64,000 nucleotides of DNA from Mycobacterium sp. JS623. Its GTDB lineage: Bacteria > Actinomycetota > Actinomycetes > Mycobacteriales > Mycobacteriaceae. Within the stretch, counting starts at the first letter, position 1; every line of letters starts with the position of its first letter. The notes under the pieces were generated by a model that had not been told where the DNA came from, did no database searches, and saw nothing but the letters and a program-made list of their open reading frames with translations. Position numbers and translations under genes: made by a program. This document shows positions 17,430-30,159 of the stretch, piece by piece. The stretch spans positions 2,418,001 to 2,482,000 of the forward strand of contig NC_019966.1 of assembly GCF_000328565.1 (NCBI RefSeq). Reading direction: 5' to 3'.

Positions 17430-17783
17430 ATGAAGCGCCACTCGCCGTCGCCGCACCAAATTCCCGTGATCGTGGTGGCACAGGACGGCCTGGCCGGGCA
17501 GGTCGTCGAGCAACTCAACGCGATACCGGGCCAACCGCTGGAGGCCAGCGCGTCCGACGACACGAGGGTCGCGCTGCACGCGTTGCGCAAAGGCGAGACC
17601 TCCGGGGTGTACGCGCAGCACAATCGGACGGTCTCGATCAATGACGCGGTGCCGCTCGACCCAGGCGATGCCCGCGGGCTGTCAGCCTTCTACCTCGTCG
17701 TCGGATGGGCGGTCGGCGGCTATCTGCTCGCGGCTATGCTCGGCGTGGCGAAGGGCTCGCGGCCGGCCACCCTCTCCCATCGG
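17430..17783 (+). pseudogene. Remnant of a YhgE/Pip- or DUF3533-like membrane protein gene
   Basis: The reading frame (open to 17900, overlapping proS by 44 bases) contains an internal block of a larger membrane protein: [19 protein letters not shown], then [16 protein letters not shown], and one hydrophobic segment [19 protein letters not shown] followed by GSRPATL. In the YhgE/Pip/DUF3533 group this block normally follows an N-terminal membrane anchor and precedes several more helices. Here the anchor is absent, and after GSRPATL the sequence turns to low-quality Pro/Arg text. I infer decay by deletion at both ends. A short functional protein is possible but less likely. Confidence 0.55.
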
Positions 17784-17856
17784 TGCAGGACGCCCGCAAC
17801 GCCCATGCCGCGCACCCAAATGTGCGCAACCGGGCGCATCAGTAAGGTGGTCCGCT

Positions 17857-19599
17857 GTGATCACCCGCATGTCCGAGCTGTTCCTGCGCACCCTGCGTGA
17901 CGACCCCGCCGACGCCGAGGTGCCCAGCCACAAGCTGCTGATCCGGGCCGGCTATGTCCGCCCGGTCGGTCCTGGGCTGTACAGCTGGCTGCCGCTCGGC
18001 CTGCGGGTATTGCGCAAGATCGAGAAGGTCGTCCGCGACGAGATGAATGCTATTGGCGGACAAGAGATTCTGTTTCCGGCACTGCTGCCCAAGGCGCCGT
18101 ACGAGGTGACCAACCGCTGGACCGAATACGGCGACGGGGTCTTTCGGCTGCAGGACCGCCGCAAGAACGACTACCTGCTGGGCCCGACGCACGAAGAGCT
18201 GTTCACGCTGACGGTCAAGGGGGAGTACAGCAGCTACAAGGATTTCCCGGTACTGCTGTACCAAATCCAGACGAAATATCGCGACGAGGCCAGGCCGCGC
18301 GCAGGAATTCTGCGGGGCCGCGAGTTCCTGATGAAGGACTCGTATTCGTTCGACGTCGACGACAAGGGGCTCGAGGCCGTCTACCTGCGGCACCGGGATG
18401 CATACCAGCGGATCTTCGCCGAGCTCGGCGTCCAATACGTCATCGTGTCGGCGGTGTCCGGGGCGATGGGCGGCAGTGCGTCGGAGGAGTTCCTCGCCGA
18501 AAGTGAGATCGGCGAGGACACCTTCGTGCGGTGCCTCGAGTCGGGCTACGCCGCCAATGTTGAAGCGGTGGTGACCGCGGTGCCGGAGTCGCTGCCCATC
18601 GAGGGCCGGCCCGAGGCCAAGGTGTACGACACACCGGACACCCCGACGATCGCAACGCTGGTCGACTGGGCCAACTCCGCGTTGGACCGCCAGGTGACCG
18701 CCGCGGACACGCTGAAGAACGTGGTGCTCAAGACGCGCCAACCCGGCGGCGACTGGGAACTGCTCGCGGTCGGCGTACCGGGGGATCGTGAGGTCGACGA
18801 GAAGCGACTGGGCGCGGCGCTTGATCCTGCCGAGTACGCGCTTCTCGAGGATGCCGATTGGCCCAAGTACCCGTTCCTGGCGAAGGGGTACATCGGGCCA
18901 AAAGGATTGCTGGCCAACGGTGTTCGTTATCTCGTCGACCCGCGGGTGGTGGACGGCACGTCGTGGATCACGGGTGCCGACGAGCCCGGCAAGCATGTGG
19001 TGGGCCTGGTCGCGGGTCGTGACTTCGTCGCCGACGGCACGATCGAGGCCGCCGAGGTGCGCGACGGTGACCCGTCGCCCGATGGCGCAGGCACGCTGGT
19101 CTCGGCGCGTGGTATCGAGATCGGCCACATCTTCCAGCTCGGCCGCAAGTACACCGATGCGTTCTCCGTCGACGTGCTCGGCGAGGACGGCAAGCCCGTC
19201 CGGCTGACCATGGGCTCCTACGGCATCGGTGTTTCCCGGTTGGTCGCCGTGATCGCCGAACAGCACCACGACGAGTTGGGGCTGCGGTGGCCGTCGTCGG
19301 TATCGCCGTTCGACGCGCACGTGGTGATCGCCAACAAGGACGAGGCCGCGCGCGTGGGCGCCCTAGACCTGGCCGATGCGTTGGACCGCTTGGGCATCGA
19401 GGTGCTGCTCGATGACCGGAAGGCCTCTCCGGGCGTGAAGTTCAAGGACGCCGAGCTGCTTGGCGTGCCGTGGATCGTCGTGGTGGGCCGTGGCTGGGCC
19501 GACGGTGTGGTCGAGCTGCGCAACCGGTTTACCGGCGAAACCCGCGAGGTTGCCGTCGACAACGCGGCCACCGAAATCGCCGCGACGCTGGCCGGATAG
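17857..19599 (+). CDS. proS: Prolyl-tRNA synthetase
   Basis: A 580-aa class II aminoacyl-tRNA synthetase of the bacterial type with an editing (INS/YbaK-like) insertion at about residues 225-405. Motif 2 ([19 protein letters not shown]) and motif 3 ([17 protein letters not shown]) are intact, and the anticodon-binding domain forms the C-terminus. I chose the GTG at 17857, reading [13 protein letters not shown], because the M. tuberculosis protein begins the same way and a TAAGGT box ends 8 bases upstream; the ATG at 17869 is the alternative. Confidence 0.97.
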   Translation: MITRMSELFLRTLRDDPADAEVPSHKLLIRAGYVRPVGPGLYSWLPLGLRVLRKIEKVVRDEMNAIGGQEILFPALLPKAPYEVTNRWTEYGDGVFRLQDRRKNDYLLGPTHEELFTLTVKGEYSSYKDFPVLLYQIQTKYRDEARPRAGILRGREFLMKDSYSFDVDDKGLEAVYLRHRDAYQRIFAELGVQYVIVSAVSGAMGGSASEEFLAESEIGEDTFVRCLESGYAANVEAVVTAVPESLPIEGRPEAKVYDTPDTPTIATLVDWANSALDRQVTAADTLKNVVLKTRQPGGDWELLAVGVPGDREVDEKRLGAALDPAEYALLEDADWPKYPFLAKGYIGPKGLLANGVRYLVDPRVVDGTSWITGADEPGKHVVGLVAGRDFVADGTIEAAEVRDGDPSPDGAGTLVSARGIEIGHIFQLGRKYTDAFSVDVLGEDGKPVRLTMGSYGIGVSRLVAVIAEQHHDELGLRWPSSVSPFDAHVVIANKDEAARVGALDLADALDRLGIEVLLDDRKASPGVKFKDAELLGVPWIVVVGRGWADGVVELRNRFTGETREVAVDNAATEIAATLAG

Positions 19600-19604
19600 C
19601 GATA

Positions 19605-19660
19605 TTTACGTAACGCGGCGGCGTTTCAACGACTGATTTTCCGCCACCACGTTACGCAAA
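19605..19660. repeat. Imperfect inverted repeat between proS and the convergent DUF4439 gene
   Basis: Arms at 19605-19623 and 19642-19660 match in 16 of 19 positions around the core CGTAACG/CGTTACG. It lies between two convergent genes, where it could end transcription from both sides, but it lacks T-tracts. Its size and setting resemble the other two long intergenic repeats in the window. Confidence 0.5.
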
Positions 19661-19687
19661 GCGCCCGCGGCGATGAGGTCGTAGCGG

Positions 19688-20254
19688 CTATTCCTCAGAG
19701 CCGCCGGGGAAAGCGACCGTGATCGGTGAAATGCCCAGCGCCCGGCTCCATTTGGCCGCCGTCACCGCGCACTGCGTTAATGCGGTCACCGCGAAGGTCC
19801 TGTCCTTATCGTCGGTCGCCTGCTCGAGAACTGCCCGCCAGGCCACGGCGGCGTCCTTTTCCATCCGCACCGCCAGGTTGGCCGCGTCAGTCGGGTTGTC
19901 GACCTCGATCGGCAGCTGGTAGCCGGCGGCAGGCAAGGGCGCATCGACGGACCGCGCCTGTAGCAGCGCGATGGCGCCCTCACGCCGCTCCCGATGCTCG
20001 GCCATCGCTGTCGACACCAGCTCGTTGACGTCGGGCGTCGAGTGCGCTGACACCAGCCCATAGCCGTAGATCGTTGCGTGCTCGGCGGCAATCGCGTCGA
20101 ACAGGGCGCCGTTGGCCGCATCTGACGGCCGCCCCGGCGTGGTGGGTTCGGCAGCCCGCGACGACGTGGTGGTGGTTGTGGTCGCCGTCGTCGTCGAATT
20201 GGTGGTCGTCGGTGACGTGGTCGTTGTGGGTGGTGTCGGTTGCGGAGAGGTCAT
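19688..20254 (-). CDS. Ferritin-like DUF4439 protein
   Basis: A 188-aa protein with a low-complexity Thr/Pro/Ser N-terminus (about residues 1-40, nearly all Thr) and a helical C-terminal domain (LFDAIAAEHATIYGYGLVSAH ... EHRERREGAIALL ... AAVAWRAVLEQATD). The helices carry Glu/His residues spaced as in ferritin-like four-helix bundles; actinobacterial DUF4439 proteins are placed in that superfamily. No signal peptide is obvious in the annotated frame. It overlaps the upstream lipoprotein gene by 4 bases, and the pair corresponds in order to Rv2844-Rv2843 of M. tuberculosis. Function unknown. Confidence 0.8.
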   Translation of the reverse strand: MTSPQPTPPTTTTSPTTTNSTTTATTTTTTSSRAAEPTTPGRPSDAANGALFDAIAAEHATIYGYGLVSAHSTPDVNELVSTAMAEHRERREGAIALLQARSVDAPLPAAGYQLPIEVDNPTDAANLAVRMEKDAAVAWRAVLEQATDDKDRTFAVTALTQCAVTAAKWSRALGISPITVAFPGGSEE

Positions 20255-20763
20255 TGCGCCGCCTTCGGCGGCACCAACGCGACGCTGTAGGCCGCCGTGC
20301 AGGAGGCCGCGATGGAGCCCAGCAGACCCGCGCGATAGCCGGACTGCGTGGCCGCCAATTGCGCAGCGGCATCGCCTGACTGACGCAGCGCGGCGATCAC
20401 GTCCTCGGTGGTTGGTGCCTTCGCCGGTGCAACCGTCGTGGTGGTCGGGGTGGCCGTCGTCGCCTTCTTGCCGACCATCCGGACGAGCTCATCCGACAAT
20501 GCCTGCGCATGCGCCGAACGCTCCGATGCCACCGCGGTGAGTGCCTGCGCCGTCGGCGGGGGAGGCGTTACGGCCGCGGCGTCGGAGGCCAGCTGGCTGT
20601 CGGCGCGGGCACGGTCGAGCTGTGCGGCCAATTCGTCTACATCCGGCGGTGGCGGCGGCTCACCGCACGCGGCAGCGGCGCCGCCAAGCAGTGCCAAAGC
20701 TGCCGCGGAAAACAACATTTGTCGTCTGCTGATGGTCGGCGGCGAGCTCGGCACGTGCAACAT
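20251..20763 (-). CDS. Tat/Sec-type lipoprotein of unknown function
   Basis: A 170-aa secreted protein. The N-terminus has twin arginines (SRRQML), a hydrophobic stretch FSAAALALLGGAAAA and a Cys at about residue 33 in GAAAACG, a convincing lipobox, so the mature protein should be lipid-anchored outside the membrane. The rest is Ala/Pro/Thr-rich with two helical blocks. It is coupled (ATGA overlap) to the ferritin-like gene, and the two may act together at the cell surface. It is divergent from rimP across 146 bases. Confidence 0.8.
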   Translation of the reverse strand: MLHVPSSPPTISRRQMLFSAAALALLGGAAAACGEPPPPPDVDELAAQLDRARADSQLASDAAAVTPPPPTAQALTAVASERSAHAQALSDELVRMVGKKATTATPTTTTVAPAKAPTTEDVIAALRQSGDAAAQLAATQSGYRAGLLGSIAASCTAAYSVALVPPKAAQ

Positions 20764-20909
20764 CCTGCCATTGCCTACCCACTGTGTATTCGCTGGACGC
20801 CGCAGCGCGTTTGCGGCTCGTCATGGCTGCCCTGGCGTATCGTTGATAGTCGGTTCCAAGTTGCGCCGCGTGGAATCGTGTCAGGACAACTCAAGATGAG
20901 GAGCTCGCC

Positions 20910-21443
20910 GTGACGGAGCGGTCTGCGGGATTACCGTCGCAGAAACAGGTGATCGAGCTACTCGACGGCGAGTTCGCGCGCGCAGGCTATGAAATCGAAG
21001 ACGTGGTCATCGATACCGCCGCGCGCCCGCCCCGTATCACCGTGATCGCCGCCGGCGACCGACCACTGGATCTCGACTCGATCGCGGCTCTGTCGCGGTC
21101 GGCGTCCGAAGTACTGGATCGCATCGACGCCCCGCCGTACGTGCTCGAGGTAACCTCGCCCGGCGTCGATCGCCCGCTGACCACCGAGAAACACTATCGG
21201 CGCGCCCGCGGCCGCAAGGTCGAACTCACACTGTCCGACGGTTCACAGCTGACCGGTCGTCTGGGTGAAACCCGTGGCGGCACTGTGCGACTGGTGGTGC
21301 GCGAGGGCGCGAAGGCCAACTTCTCGATCCGCGAACTACCTGTCGACGGCATCACCAAAGCCGTTGTGCAGGTTGAGTTTTCGCCGCCGAACCAGCGTGA
21401 GCTGGAGCTGGCCGGCCAGTCTGGGGAGGAGGCTTCAGCGTGA
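20910..21443 (+). CDS. rimP: Ribosome maturation factor RimP
   Basis: A 177-aa RimP (YlxS/DUF150) homologue, which assists 30S subunit maturation. The segments [14 protein letters not shown] and [13 protein letters not shown] are diagnostic of the family. It begins with GTG after GAGGAGC and ends overlapping nusA by 4 bases (GTGA). The order rimP-nusA-ylxR-infB-rbfA is conserved across bacteria. Confidence 0.95.
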   Translation: MTERSAGLPSQKQVIELLDGEFARAGYEIEDVVIDTAARPPRITVIAAGDRPLDLDSIAALSRSASEVLDRIDAPPYVLEVTSPGVDRPLTTEKHYRRARGRKVELTLSDGSQLTGRLGETRGGTVRLVVREGAKANFSIRELPVDGITKAVVQVEFSPPNQRELELAGQSGEEASA

Positions 21444-22474
21444 ACATCGACATGGCGGCACTACACGCCATCGAGGCAGACAAAGGTATCTCGGTCGATG
21501 TGGTCGTCGAGACCATCAAGTCGGCACTGCTGACCGCCTATCGCCATACCGAAGGCCACGAGGCCGACGCCCGCATCGACATCGACCGCAAGACCGGCGT
21601 CGTGAAGGTGCTTGCGCGTGAGACCGACGCTGATGGCAACCTCATTCATGAATGGGACGACACGCCAGAGGGATTCGGCCGCATCGCGGCGACCACCGCG
21701 CGCCAGGTGATCCTGCAGCGGCTGCGCGATGCGGAGAACGAGAAGAACTACGGCGAGTTCTCGGCGCGCGAGGGTGACATCGTCGGTGGCGTCATTCAGC
21801 GCGACGCGCGCGCGAACGCCCGTGGGCTGGTCGTCGTCCGAATGGGCAGCGAGACTAAGGGATCCGAGGGTGTGATCCCCGCCGCGGAGCAGGTTCCCGG
21901 TGAGCGCTACGAGCACGGCGACCGACTGCGGTGTTACGTCGTCGGCGTTACCCGCGGCGCCCGCGAGCCACTGATCACGTTGTCGCGCACCCACCCAAAC
22001 CTGGTGCGCAAGCTGTTCTCACTGGAGGTGCCCGAGATCGCCGACGGCTCCGTCGAGATCGTGGCTGTGGCGCGCGAAGCCGGCCACCGCTCGAAGATCG
22101 CGGTGACCTCGCGGGTGCCCGGCCTCAACGCCAAAGGCGCCTGCATCGGGCCGATGGGTCAGCGGGTGCGCAACGTGATGAGCGAGTTGTCCGGCGAGAA
22201 GATCGACATCATCGACTACGACGAAGACCCCGCGCGGTTCGTGGCCAATGCGTTGTCGCCCGCCAAGGTGGTGTCGGTCAGCGTCATCGACGAGTCGGCG
22301 CGAGCGGCCCGCGTTGTGGTCCCCGATTTCCAGCTGTCGCTTGCGATTGGCAAGGAGGGCCAAAACGCCCGGCTGGCGGCCCGGTTGACCGGCTGGCGGA
22401 TCGATATCCGAAGCGACGCCGCGCCGCAGCCTGACCCCGGCGCGGCACACGGGGCGGCGCACGAGCGCCAATAG
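21440..22474 (+). CDS. nusA: Transcription termination/antitermination factor NusA
   Basis: A 344-aa NusA with the N-terminal RNA-polymerase-binding domain, an S1 domain (about residues 110-180) and two KH domains ([15 protein letters not shown] at the end of KH2, about 295-310). It lacks the C-terminal acidic repeats of E. coli NusA, as is usual for actinobacteria. It binds elongating RNA polymerase and rRNA leader sequences. It is translationally coupled to rimP. Confidence 0.96.
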   Translation: MNIDMAALHAIEADKGISVDVVVETIKSALLTAYRHTEGHEADARIDIDRKTGVVKVLARETDADGNLIHEWDDTPEGFGRIAATTARQVILQRLRDAENEKNYGEFSAREGDIVGGVIQRDARANARGLVVVRMGSETKGSEGVIPAAEQVPGERYEHGDRLRCYVVGVTRGAREPLITLSRTHPNLVRKLFSLEVPEIADGSVEIVAVAREAGHRSKIAVTSRVPGLNAKGACIGPMGQRVRNVMSELSGEKIDIIDYDEDPARFVANALSPAKVVSVSVIDESARAARVVVPDFQLSLAIGKEGQNARLAARLTGWRIDIRSDAAPQPDPGAAHGAAHERQ

Positions 22475-22496
22475 CCGGTCAGACCAGCACTGCCGT

Positions 22497-22526
22497 TTCA
22501 GATCGCAAGCAGGCAGACGGTAGACT
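22497..22526 (+). promoter_or_regulatory. Candidate promoter for ylxR-infB
   Basis: TTCAGA (22497-22502) and TAGACT (22521-22526) are separated by 18 bases and the GTG of ylxR follows after 5 bases. This would allow a leaderless ylxR-infB-rbfA-nrnA-dinF transcript in addition to read-through from rimP-nusA. Confidence 0.4.
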
Positions 22527-22531
22527 CAGCT

Positions 22532-22900
22532 GTGATCCAGCGCGAGACTTCGGCTAAGGCGCATACACGCCCGGGTGGACCGGTGCGGACGTGCGTTGGT
22601 TGCCGGAAGCGAGAGCTGGCCGTCGAACTGCTTCGGGTAGTCGCCGTCGACGGGAATGGCGAGTACGCCGTGACCGTTGACCCAGCGAGAAAGCTGCCGG
22701 GGCGGGGTGCCTGGCTGCATCCCGATCCAGCGTGCCTAGACGCAGCAATTCGGCGGCGAGCATTCGCACGAGCGCTACGGATCACCGGTTCACCGGACAC
22801 CACCGCGGTGGTAGCGCACTTCGAGCAATCGGAGCACCCGACCGCAGCGGTTCAGAGAACAGGTAGCGAAGAACATGAGCACACCGTGAAGTCCCGATGA
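22532..22900 (+). CDS. YlxR family nucleic-acid-binding protein (DUF448)
   Basis: A 122-aa basic protein with the family motif RTCVGCRKRE near residues 19-28, then ELLRVVAVDG and LPGRGAWLHPDPACLDAAIRRR in separate blocks, all typical of YlxR. The family binds RNA and nucleoid-associated or RNase P targets depending on the species. The C-terminal 20 residues are Glu/His-rich and not conserved-looking. The GTG start is favoured by the TAGACT box 5 bases upstream. Confidence 0.88.
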   Translation: MIQRETSAKAHTRPGGPVRTCVGCRKRELAVELLRVVAVDGNGEYAVTVDPARKLPGRGAWLHPDPACLDAAIRRRAFARALRITGSPDTTAVVAHFEQSEHPTAAVQRTGSEEHEHTVKSR

Positions 22901-22967
22901 CCATGCGTCATAGCTAACCCGAGGCGCGGCGCCTACCACCGCTGACGCCTCTAGAGATGGAGATGTA

Positions 22968-25677
22968 GTGGCAGGTAAGGCCCGTGTACACGAGTTGGCT
23001 AAGGAACTCGGTGTCACCAGTAAGGAAGTTCTCGCCCGCCTGAGCGAACAGGGCGAATTCGTCAAATCAGCGTCCTCCACAGTGGAGGCACCCGTCGCGC
23101 GTCGACTGCGCGAATCATTCGGCGGCGCGAAGCCGGCCGCCGAGAAGGTCAAGACGGACGGCAACGGTTCGCCGGCCAAGGCCGCAACGCCGAAGGCCCC
23201 CGCGAAGCCGGCCGCGCCCAAGCCCGCAGCGCCTGCGGCTCCCGCGGCTCCGGCAGAACCCCCGGCCGCTCCTCCGGCGGCGGCGGCCGCGGCCCCGCCC
23301 GACGCGCCAACGCCGGCCCCGCCCGCGCCTAGCCCGGGCGCAACCCCTGGCCCCCGGCCAGGCCCGGCGCCCAGTGCACCCAAGCCCGCCGCGCGCACGC
23401 CGCGCGTCGGCAACAACCCGTTCTCCTCGGCGCAGCCGGTTGACCGGCCGATTCCCCGGCCCCAGGCACCTCGTCCCGGTGCGCCGCGGCCCGGGATGTC
23501 GCCTGGAAACATGCCCCCGCGGCCCGGCGGACCCCGTCCGGCCGCAGGTGGCCGTCCGGGTGGCCCCCGTCCCGGACCTGGCGCACGGCCCGGTCCCGGT
23601 GGTCGTCCTGCTCCCGGTGGCGCCGGACGTCCCGGCGGCGGTGGCGGCGGCGGTAACTACCGCGGCGGTGGCGCTGGTGGTGGCGGCGGCGCTCCAGCCG
23701 GTGCCGGTGGCGGTTACCGCGGTCGCCCTGGCGGCGGTGGCGGCGGACGGCCAGGTCAGCGTGGTGGAGCGGCCGGTGCATTCGGTCGTCCCGGTGGCGC
23801 GCCGAAGCGTGGCCGCAAGTCGAAGCGGGCAAAACGCGCCGAATACGAGAACATGCAGGCGCCGGTCGTCGGTGGCGTACGGCTGCCGCACGGCAACGGC
23901 GAGACCATCCGGCTGGCCCGCGGCGCGTCGCTGTCGGACTTCGCCGAGAAGATCGACGCCAACCCGGCCTCGCTGGTGCAGGCGCTGTTCAACCTCGGCG
24001 AGATGGTGACCGCCACCCAGTCAGTGGGTGACGAGACCCTCGAGTTGCTGGGCAGCGAGATGAACTACGTCGTGCAGGTCGTGTCTCCGGAAGACGAGGA
24101 CCGCGAGCTGCTCGAGTCCTTCGACCTCACCTACGGCGAGGACGAGGGCGGCGAGGAAGACCTCGAGACCCGTCCTCCGGTGGTGACCGTCATGGGTCAC
24201 GTCGACCACGGCAAGACCCGACTGCTGGACACGATTCGCCAGGCCAACGTCCGCGAGGAAGAGGCCGGCGGCATCACCCAGCACATCGGCGCCTACCAGG
24301 TCGAGGTCGATCTCGACGGCACCCCGCGCCCGATCACTTTCATCGACACCCCGGGTCACGAGGCGTTCACCGCCATGCGTGCCCGCGGCGCGAAGGCCAC
24401 CGACATTGCGATCCTGGTGGTCGCCGCCGATGACGGTGTGATGCCGCAGACGGTGGAGGCGGTCAATCACGCTCAGGCGGCCGACGTGCCGATCGTGGTG
24501 GCGGTCAACAAGATTGACAAGGAAGGTGCCGATCCGCAGAAGATCCGCGGGCAGCTCACCGAATACGGTTTGGTGCCAGAGGAATTCGGCGGTGACACGA
24601 TGTTCGTCGACATCTCCGCCAAGCAGGGCACCAACATCGAGTCCCTGCTCGAGGCGGTCGTGCTGACCGCCGACGCGTCTTTGGACCTGCGGGCCAACCC
24701 CGACATGGAGGCCCAGGGTGTTGCGATCGAGGCGCACCTGGACCGGGGTCGTGGACCGGTGGCGACCGTGCTGATCCAGCGCGGCACGCTGCGGGTGGGC
24801 GATTCGGTGGTGGCAGGCGACGCCTATGGCCGCGTCCGTCGCATGGTCGACGAGCACGGCGAGGACGTCGAGGCGGCTCTGCCGTCGCGACCGGTGCAGG
24901 TCATCGGCTTCACGTCGGTGCCAGGTGCGGGTGACAACTTCCTCGTCGTCGACGAGGACCGCATCGCCCGTCAGATCGCCGACCGGCGCAGCGCGCGTAA
25001 GCGCAACGCACTGGCGGCGCGTACCCGCAAGCGGATCAGCCTGGAAGACCTGGATTCGGCGCTGAAGGAAACCAGCCAGCTGAACCTGATCCTCAAGGGC
25101 GACAACGCAGGCACGGTCGAGGCACTGGAGGAAGCGCTGCTGGGCATCCAGGTCGACGATGAAGTCGAGTTGCGCGTCATCGACCGCGGCGTCGGCGGCG
25201 TCACGGAGACCAATGTCAACCTGGCGTCGGCCTCGGACGCGATCATCATCGGGTTCAACGTCCGCGCCGAGGGCAAGGCCACCGAACTCGCCAACCGCGA
25301 GGGTGTGGAGATCCGCTACTACTCGGTGATCTACCAGGCCATCGACGAGATCGAGAGTGCGCTCAAGGGCATGCTCAAGCCGATCTACGAGGAGCGCGAA
25401 CTCGGTCGCGCGGAGATCCGGGCGATCTTCAGGTCGTCGAAGGTCGGCAACATCGCCGGCTGTCTGGTCACCTCGGGCATCATGCGCCGCAACGCGAAGG
25501 CGCGTCTGCTCCGGGACAGTGTCGTCGTCGCCGAGAACCTCACGGTGTCGTCGTTGAAGCGCGAGAAGGATGACGCGACCGAGGTGCGCGAGGGCTACGA
25601 GTGTGGTTTGACGCTGACGTACTCCGATATCAAGGAGGGCGACGTGATCGAGACCTACGAGCTGGTCGAGAAGGCAC

Positions 25678-25685
<8 letters not shown>
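22968..25685 (+). CDS. infB: Translation initiation factor IF-2
   Basis: A 905-aa initiation factor that delivers fMet-tRNA to the ribosome. The N-terminal helical domain ([22 protein letters not shown]) is followed by about 250 residues of Ala/Pro- then Gly/Arg/Pro-rich low complexity (about residues 55-285). The G domain has G1 GHVDHGKT near residue 411, DTPGHEAF and NKID, and the C-terminal domains are complete. Translation starts at GTG after GGAGATG. The stop overlaps rbfA by 8 bases. Confidence 0.97.
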
Positions 25686-28487
<2,802 letters not shown>

Positions 28488-28559
28488 ACGTGTCGAACCG
28501 GCTCGCGGCCTACTTCCGCCTCATCCCACTTCAACTGCCGCAGGCCTCGTGCGCCTTGT

Positions 28560-29327
28560 TCATCGGACCTGCGCCCGTCCCCGCTGCAGCACCGCGTCGC
28601 GGTTGGCGGCGATATCGTCACCGGTCGCCGAGTTCATCCACTGCTTGGCAGAGGCCGCCTCGATCCACAGCCCCGCGTCGGTCTGTGAGGCGTCGATGCG
28701 GTGATACGACGCGAGCAGTGCGCGCACCGCGTTCTGGTTGTTGCCCACGATCGACGCCGCGACCTTTCGCGCCGTCGGCAACAACTCGTCGTGCGACACC
28801 ACCTCGGTGACCAGCCCCGCGCGCAGCGCGTCGGTCGTCGACAAATAGTCGCCCGTCAGGCTCATCCGGCGGGCCAGCCCGACGCCGACCTTCTGCGGCA
28901 GCCGAACGCTGAGCCCCCAGGTGGGCAGCAATCCGACGCGGGCGTGGGTATCGGCGAAACGGGCCTGCTCGGATGCGATCAGGATGTCGCAGTACAGCGC
29001 GATCTCCAGGCCGCCGGTCACGGCCGCGCCGTTGATTGCGCCGATCACCGGCTTGGCCATCGGCGGCCATTGCGGAGAGATGTCCGGCAGCTGCGTCGTA
29101 TCGCCCAGTTCCTTGAGGTCCAGCCCTGCGCAGAAGACCGGGTCGGCGCCGGTGACGATGACGACGTCGACGTCGCTGTCGGCCTCCGCGTCGCGCAGCG
29201 CGCCGAAGAAGCGCCTACGTAACTCGGCCGACAGCGCATTGCGGGACTGCGGCCGGTTCAGCGTCAGCGTCCGCACCCGGTCTTGGGTCTCGATGAGCAG
29301 CACGTGGGTGTTGTTGGGGTTGGTCAC
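28560..29327 (-). CDS. echA16: Enoyl-CoA hydratase/isomerase
   Basis: A 255-aa crotonase-fold protein. The oxyanion-hole segments are DPVFCAGLDLKELGD near residues 62-76 and GAAVTGGLEIALYCDILIAS near 100-119. The second catalytic Glu position (family ..E.GLLP..G) reads ARVGLLPTWG, which lacks Glu144 of mitochondrial crotonase, so the reaction may not be simple enoyl hydration. The synteny and sequence fit mycobacterial EchA16. It is convergent with dinF and divergent from the DUF2277 gene. Confidence 0.9.
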   Translation of the reverse strand: MTNPNNTHVLLIETQDRVRTLTLNRPQSRNALSAELRRRFFGALRDAEADSDVDVVIVTGADPVFCAGLDLKELGDTTQLPDISPQWPPMAKPVIGAINGAAVTGGLEIALYCDILIASEQARFADTHARVGLLPTWGLSVRLPQKVGVGLARRMSLTGDYLSTTDALRAGLVTEVVSHDELLPTARKVAASIVGNNQNAVRALLASYHRIDASQTDAGLWIEAASAKQWMNSATGDDIAANRDAVLQRGRAQVR

Positions 29328-29350
29328 TCCTCGAATCTATCGTGGGGGTC

Positions 29351-29617
29351 ATGTGCCGAAACATCACGGAACTGCGTGGACTGGAGCCGGCGGCGACGGC
29401 CGAGGAGATCGAGGCCGCGGCCCGCCAATACGTTCGCAAGGTCAGCGGCGTGACCCGCCCGACGGGCGCCAATGTCGAGGTCTTCGAGACCGCGGTCGCG
29501 GAAGTCACCGAGGTGACTACCCGACTGTTGGCCGGATTGGCGCCGCGACGTCAGCCGCCGAAGACCGTTCCGCCGCTACGCAGGCCGGAGGTACAGGCTC
29601 GGCTCGCAGCCACATGA
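29351..29617 (+). CDS. DUF2277 family protein
   Basis: An 88-aa protein opening MCRNITELRGLEPAAT, the hallmark of DUF2277, followed by a helical Glu-rich region (EEIEAAARQYVRKVSGVTRPT) and a basic Pro/Arg tail. Family function is unknown; some members are annotated as DNA-associated by neighbourhood only. I start at the ATG giving MCRNI rather than the GTG three codons upstream. Its stop overlaps the start of the next gene by 4 bases. Confidence 0.85.
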   Translation: MCRNITELRGLEPAATAEEIEAAARQYVRKVSGVTRPTGANVEVFETAVAEVTEVTTRLLAGLAPRRQPPKTVPPLRRPEVQARLAAT

Positions 29618-30159
29618 CAACAGCCCTCAAGGAGTGGAGCGCTGCGGTCCACGCCCTGCTCGACGGCCGACAGACGGTGCTGCTGCGCAAGGGCGGCATC
29701 CACGAAAAGCGGTTCGACGTAACAGCTTCCCGCTTCCTGCTGTTTCCGACCGTCGCTCACAGCCACACCGAGCGGGTGCGGCCCGAACACCGTGACCTGC
29801 TCGACCCTGCGGTCGCCGACAGCACCGATGACGCGCTGATGCTGCGGGCAGGCGCGAAAGTCGTTGCCGCGATCGAGGTCAACCGTCCGGAGGCGCTTGA
29901 CGAGATCCAGTCGCTGCACATCTGGACGGCCGAATCCGTCAAAGAAGACCGCCTCGACTTTCGCCCCAAGCACCGGCTGACTGTGCTCGTCGTGCAGGCC
30001 AGTCCGTTGGTCGAGCCGGTTCGACTGGCCCGCGTCCCCGAGTACGCGGGCTGCAAAAGCTGGGTGCCGCTGCCGGTCGATCCGGCCTGGGCGGAGCCGG
30101 TGCACGACGCCGCCGCGCTGGCCGACATCGCCGATCGAGTGCGCCACTCAGTGGGGTGA
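29614..30159 (+). CDS. DUF1802 family protein
   Basis: A 181-aa protein with the DUF1802 layout: LKEWSAAVHALLDGRQTVLLRKGGI at the N-terminus, FLLFPTVAHSHTERVRPEH near residues 41-59, and ALDEIQSLHIWT in the middle. The family is uncharacterised. It is coupled to the DUF2277 gene and overlaps the convergent CocE-type gene by 12 bases at the 3' ends, so no terminator space exists between them. Confidence 0.82.
   Translation: MTTALKEWSAAVHALLDGRQTVLLRKGGIHEKRFDVTASRFLLFPTVAHSHTERVRPEHRDLLDPAVADSTDDALMLRAGAKVVAAIEVNRPEALDEIQSLHIWTAESVKEDRLDFRPKHRLTVLVVQASPLVEPVRLARVPEYAGCKSWVPLPVDPAWAEPVHDAAALADIADRVRHSVG

Noticed and set aside
17839..19320. 493-codon open frame on the minus strand
   Set aside because: It is antisense to proS, has no domain-like sequence and is a product of high GC codon bias.
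29351..30159. Toxin-antitoxin pair from two small overlapping genes
   Set aside because: The products match DUF2277 and DUF1802, not any known toxin or antitoxin.
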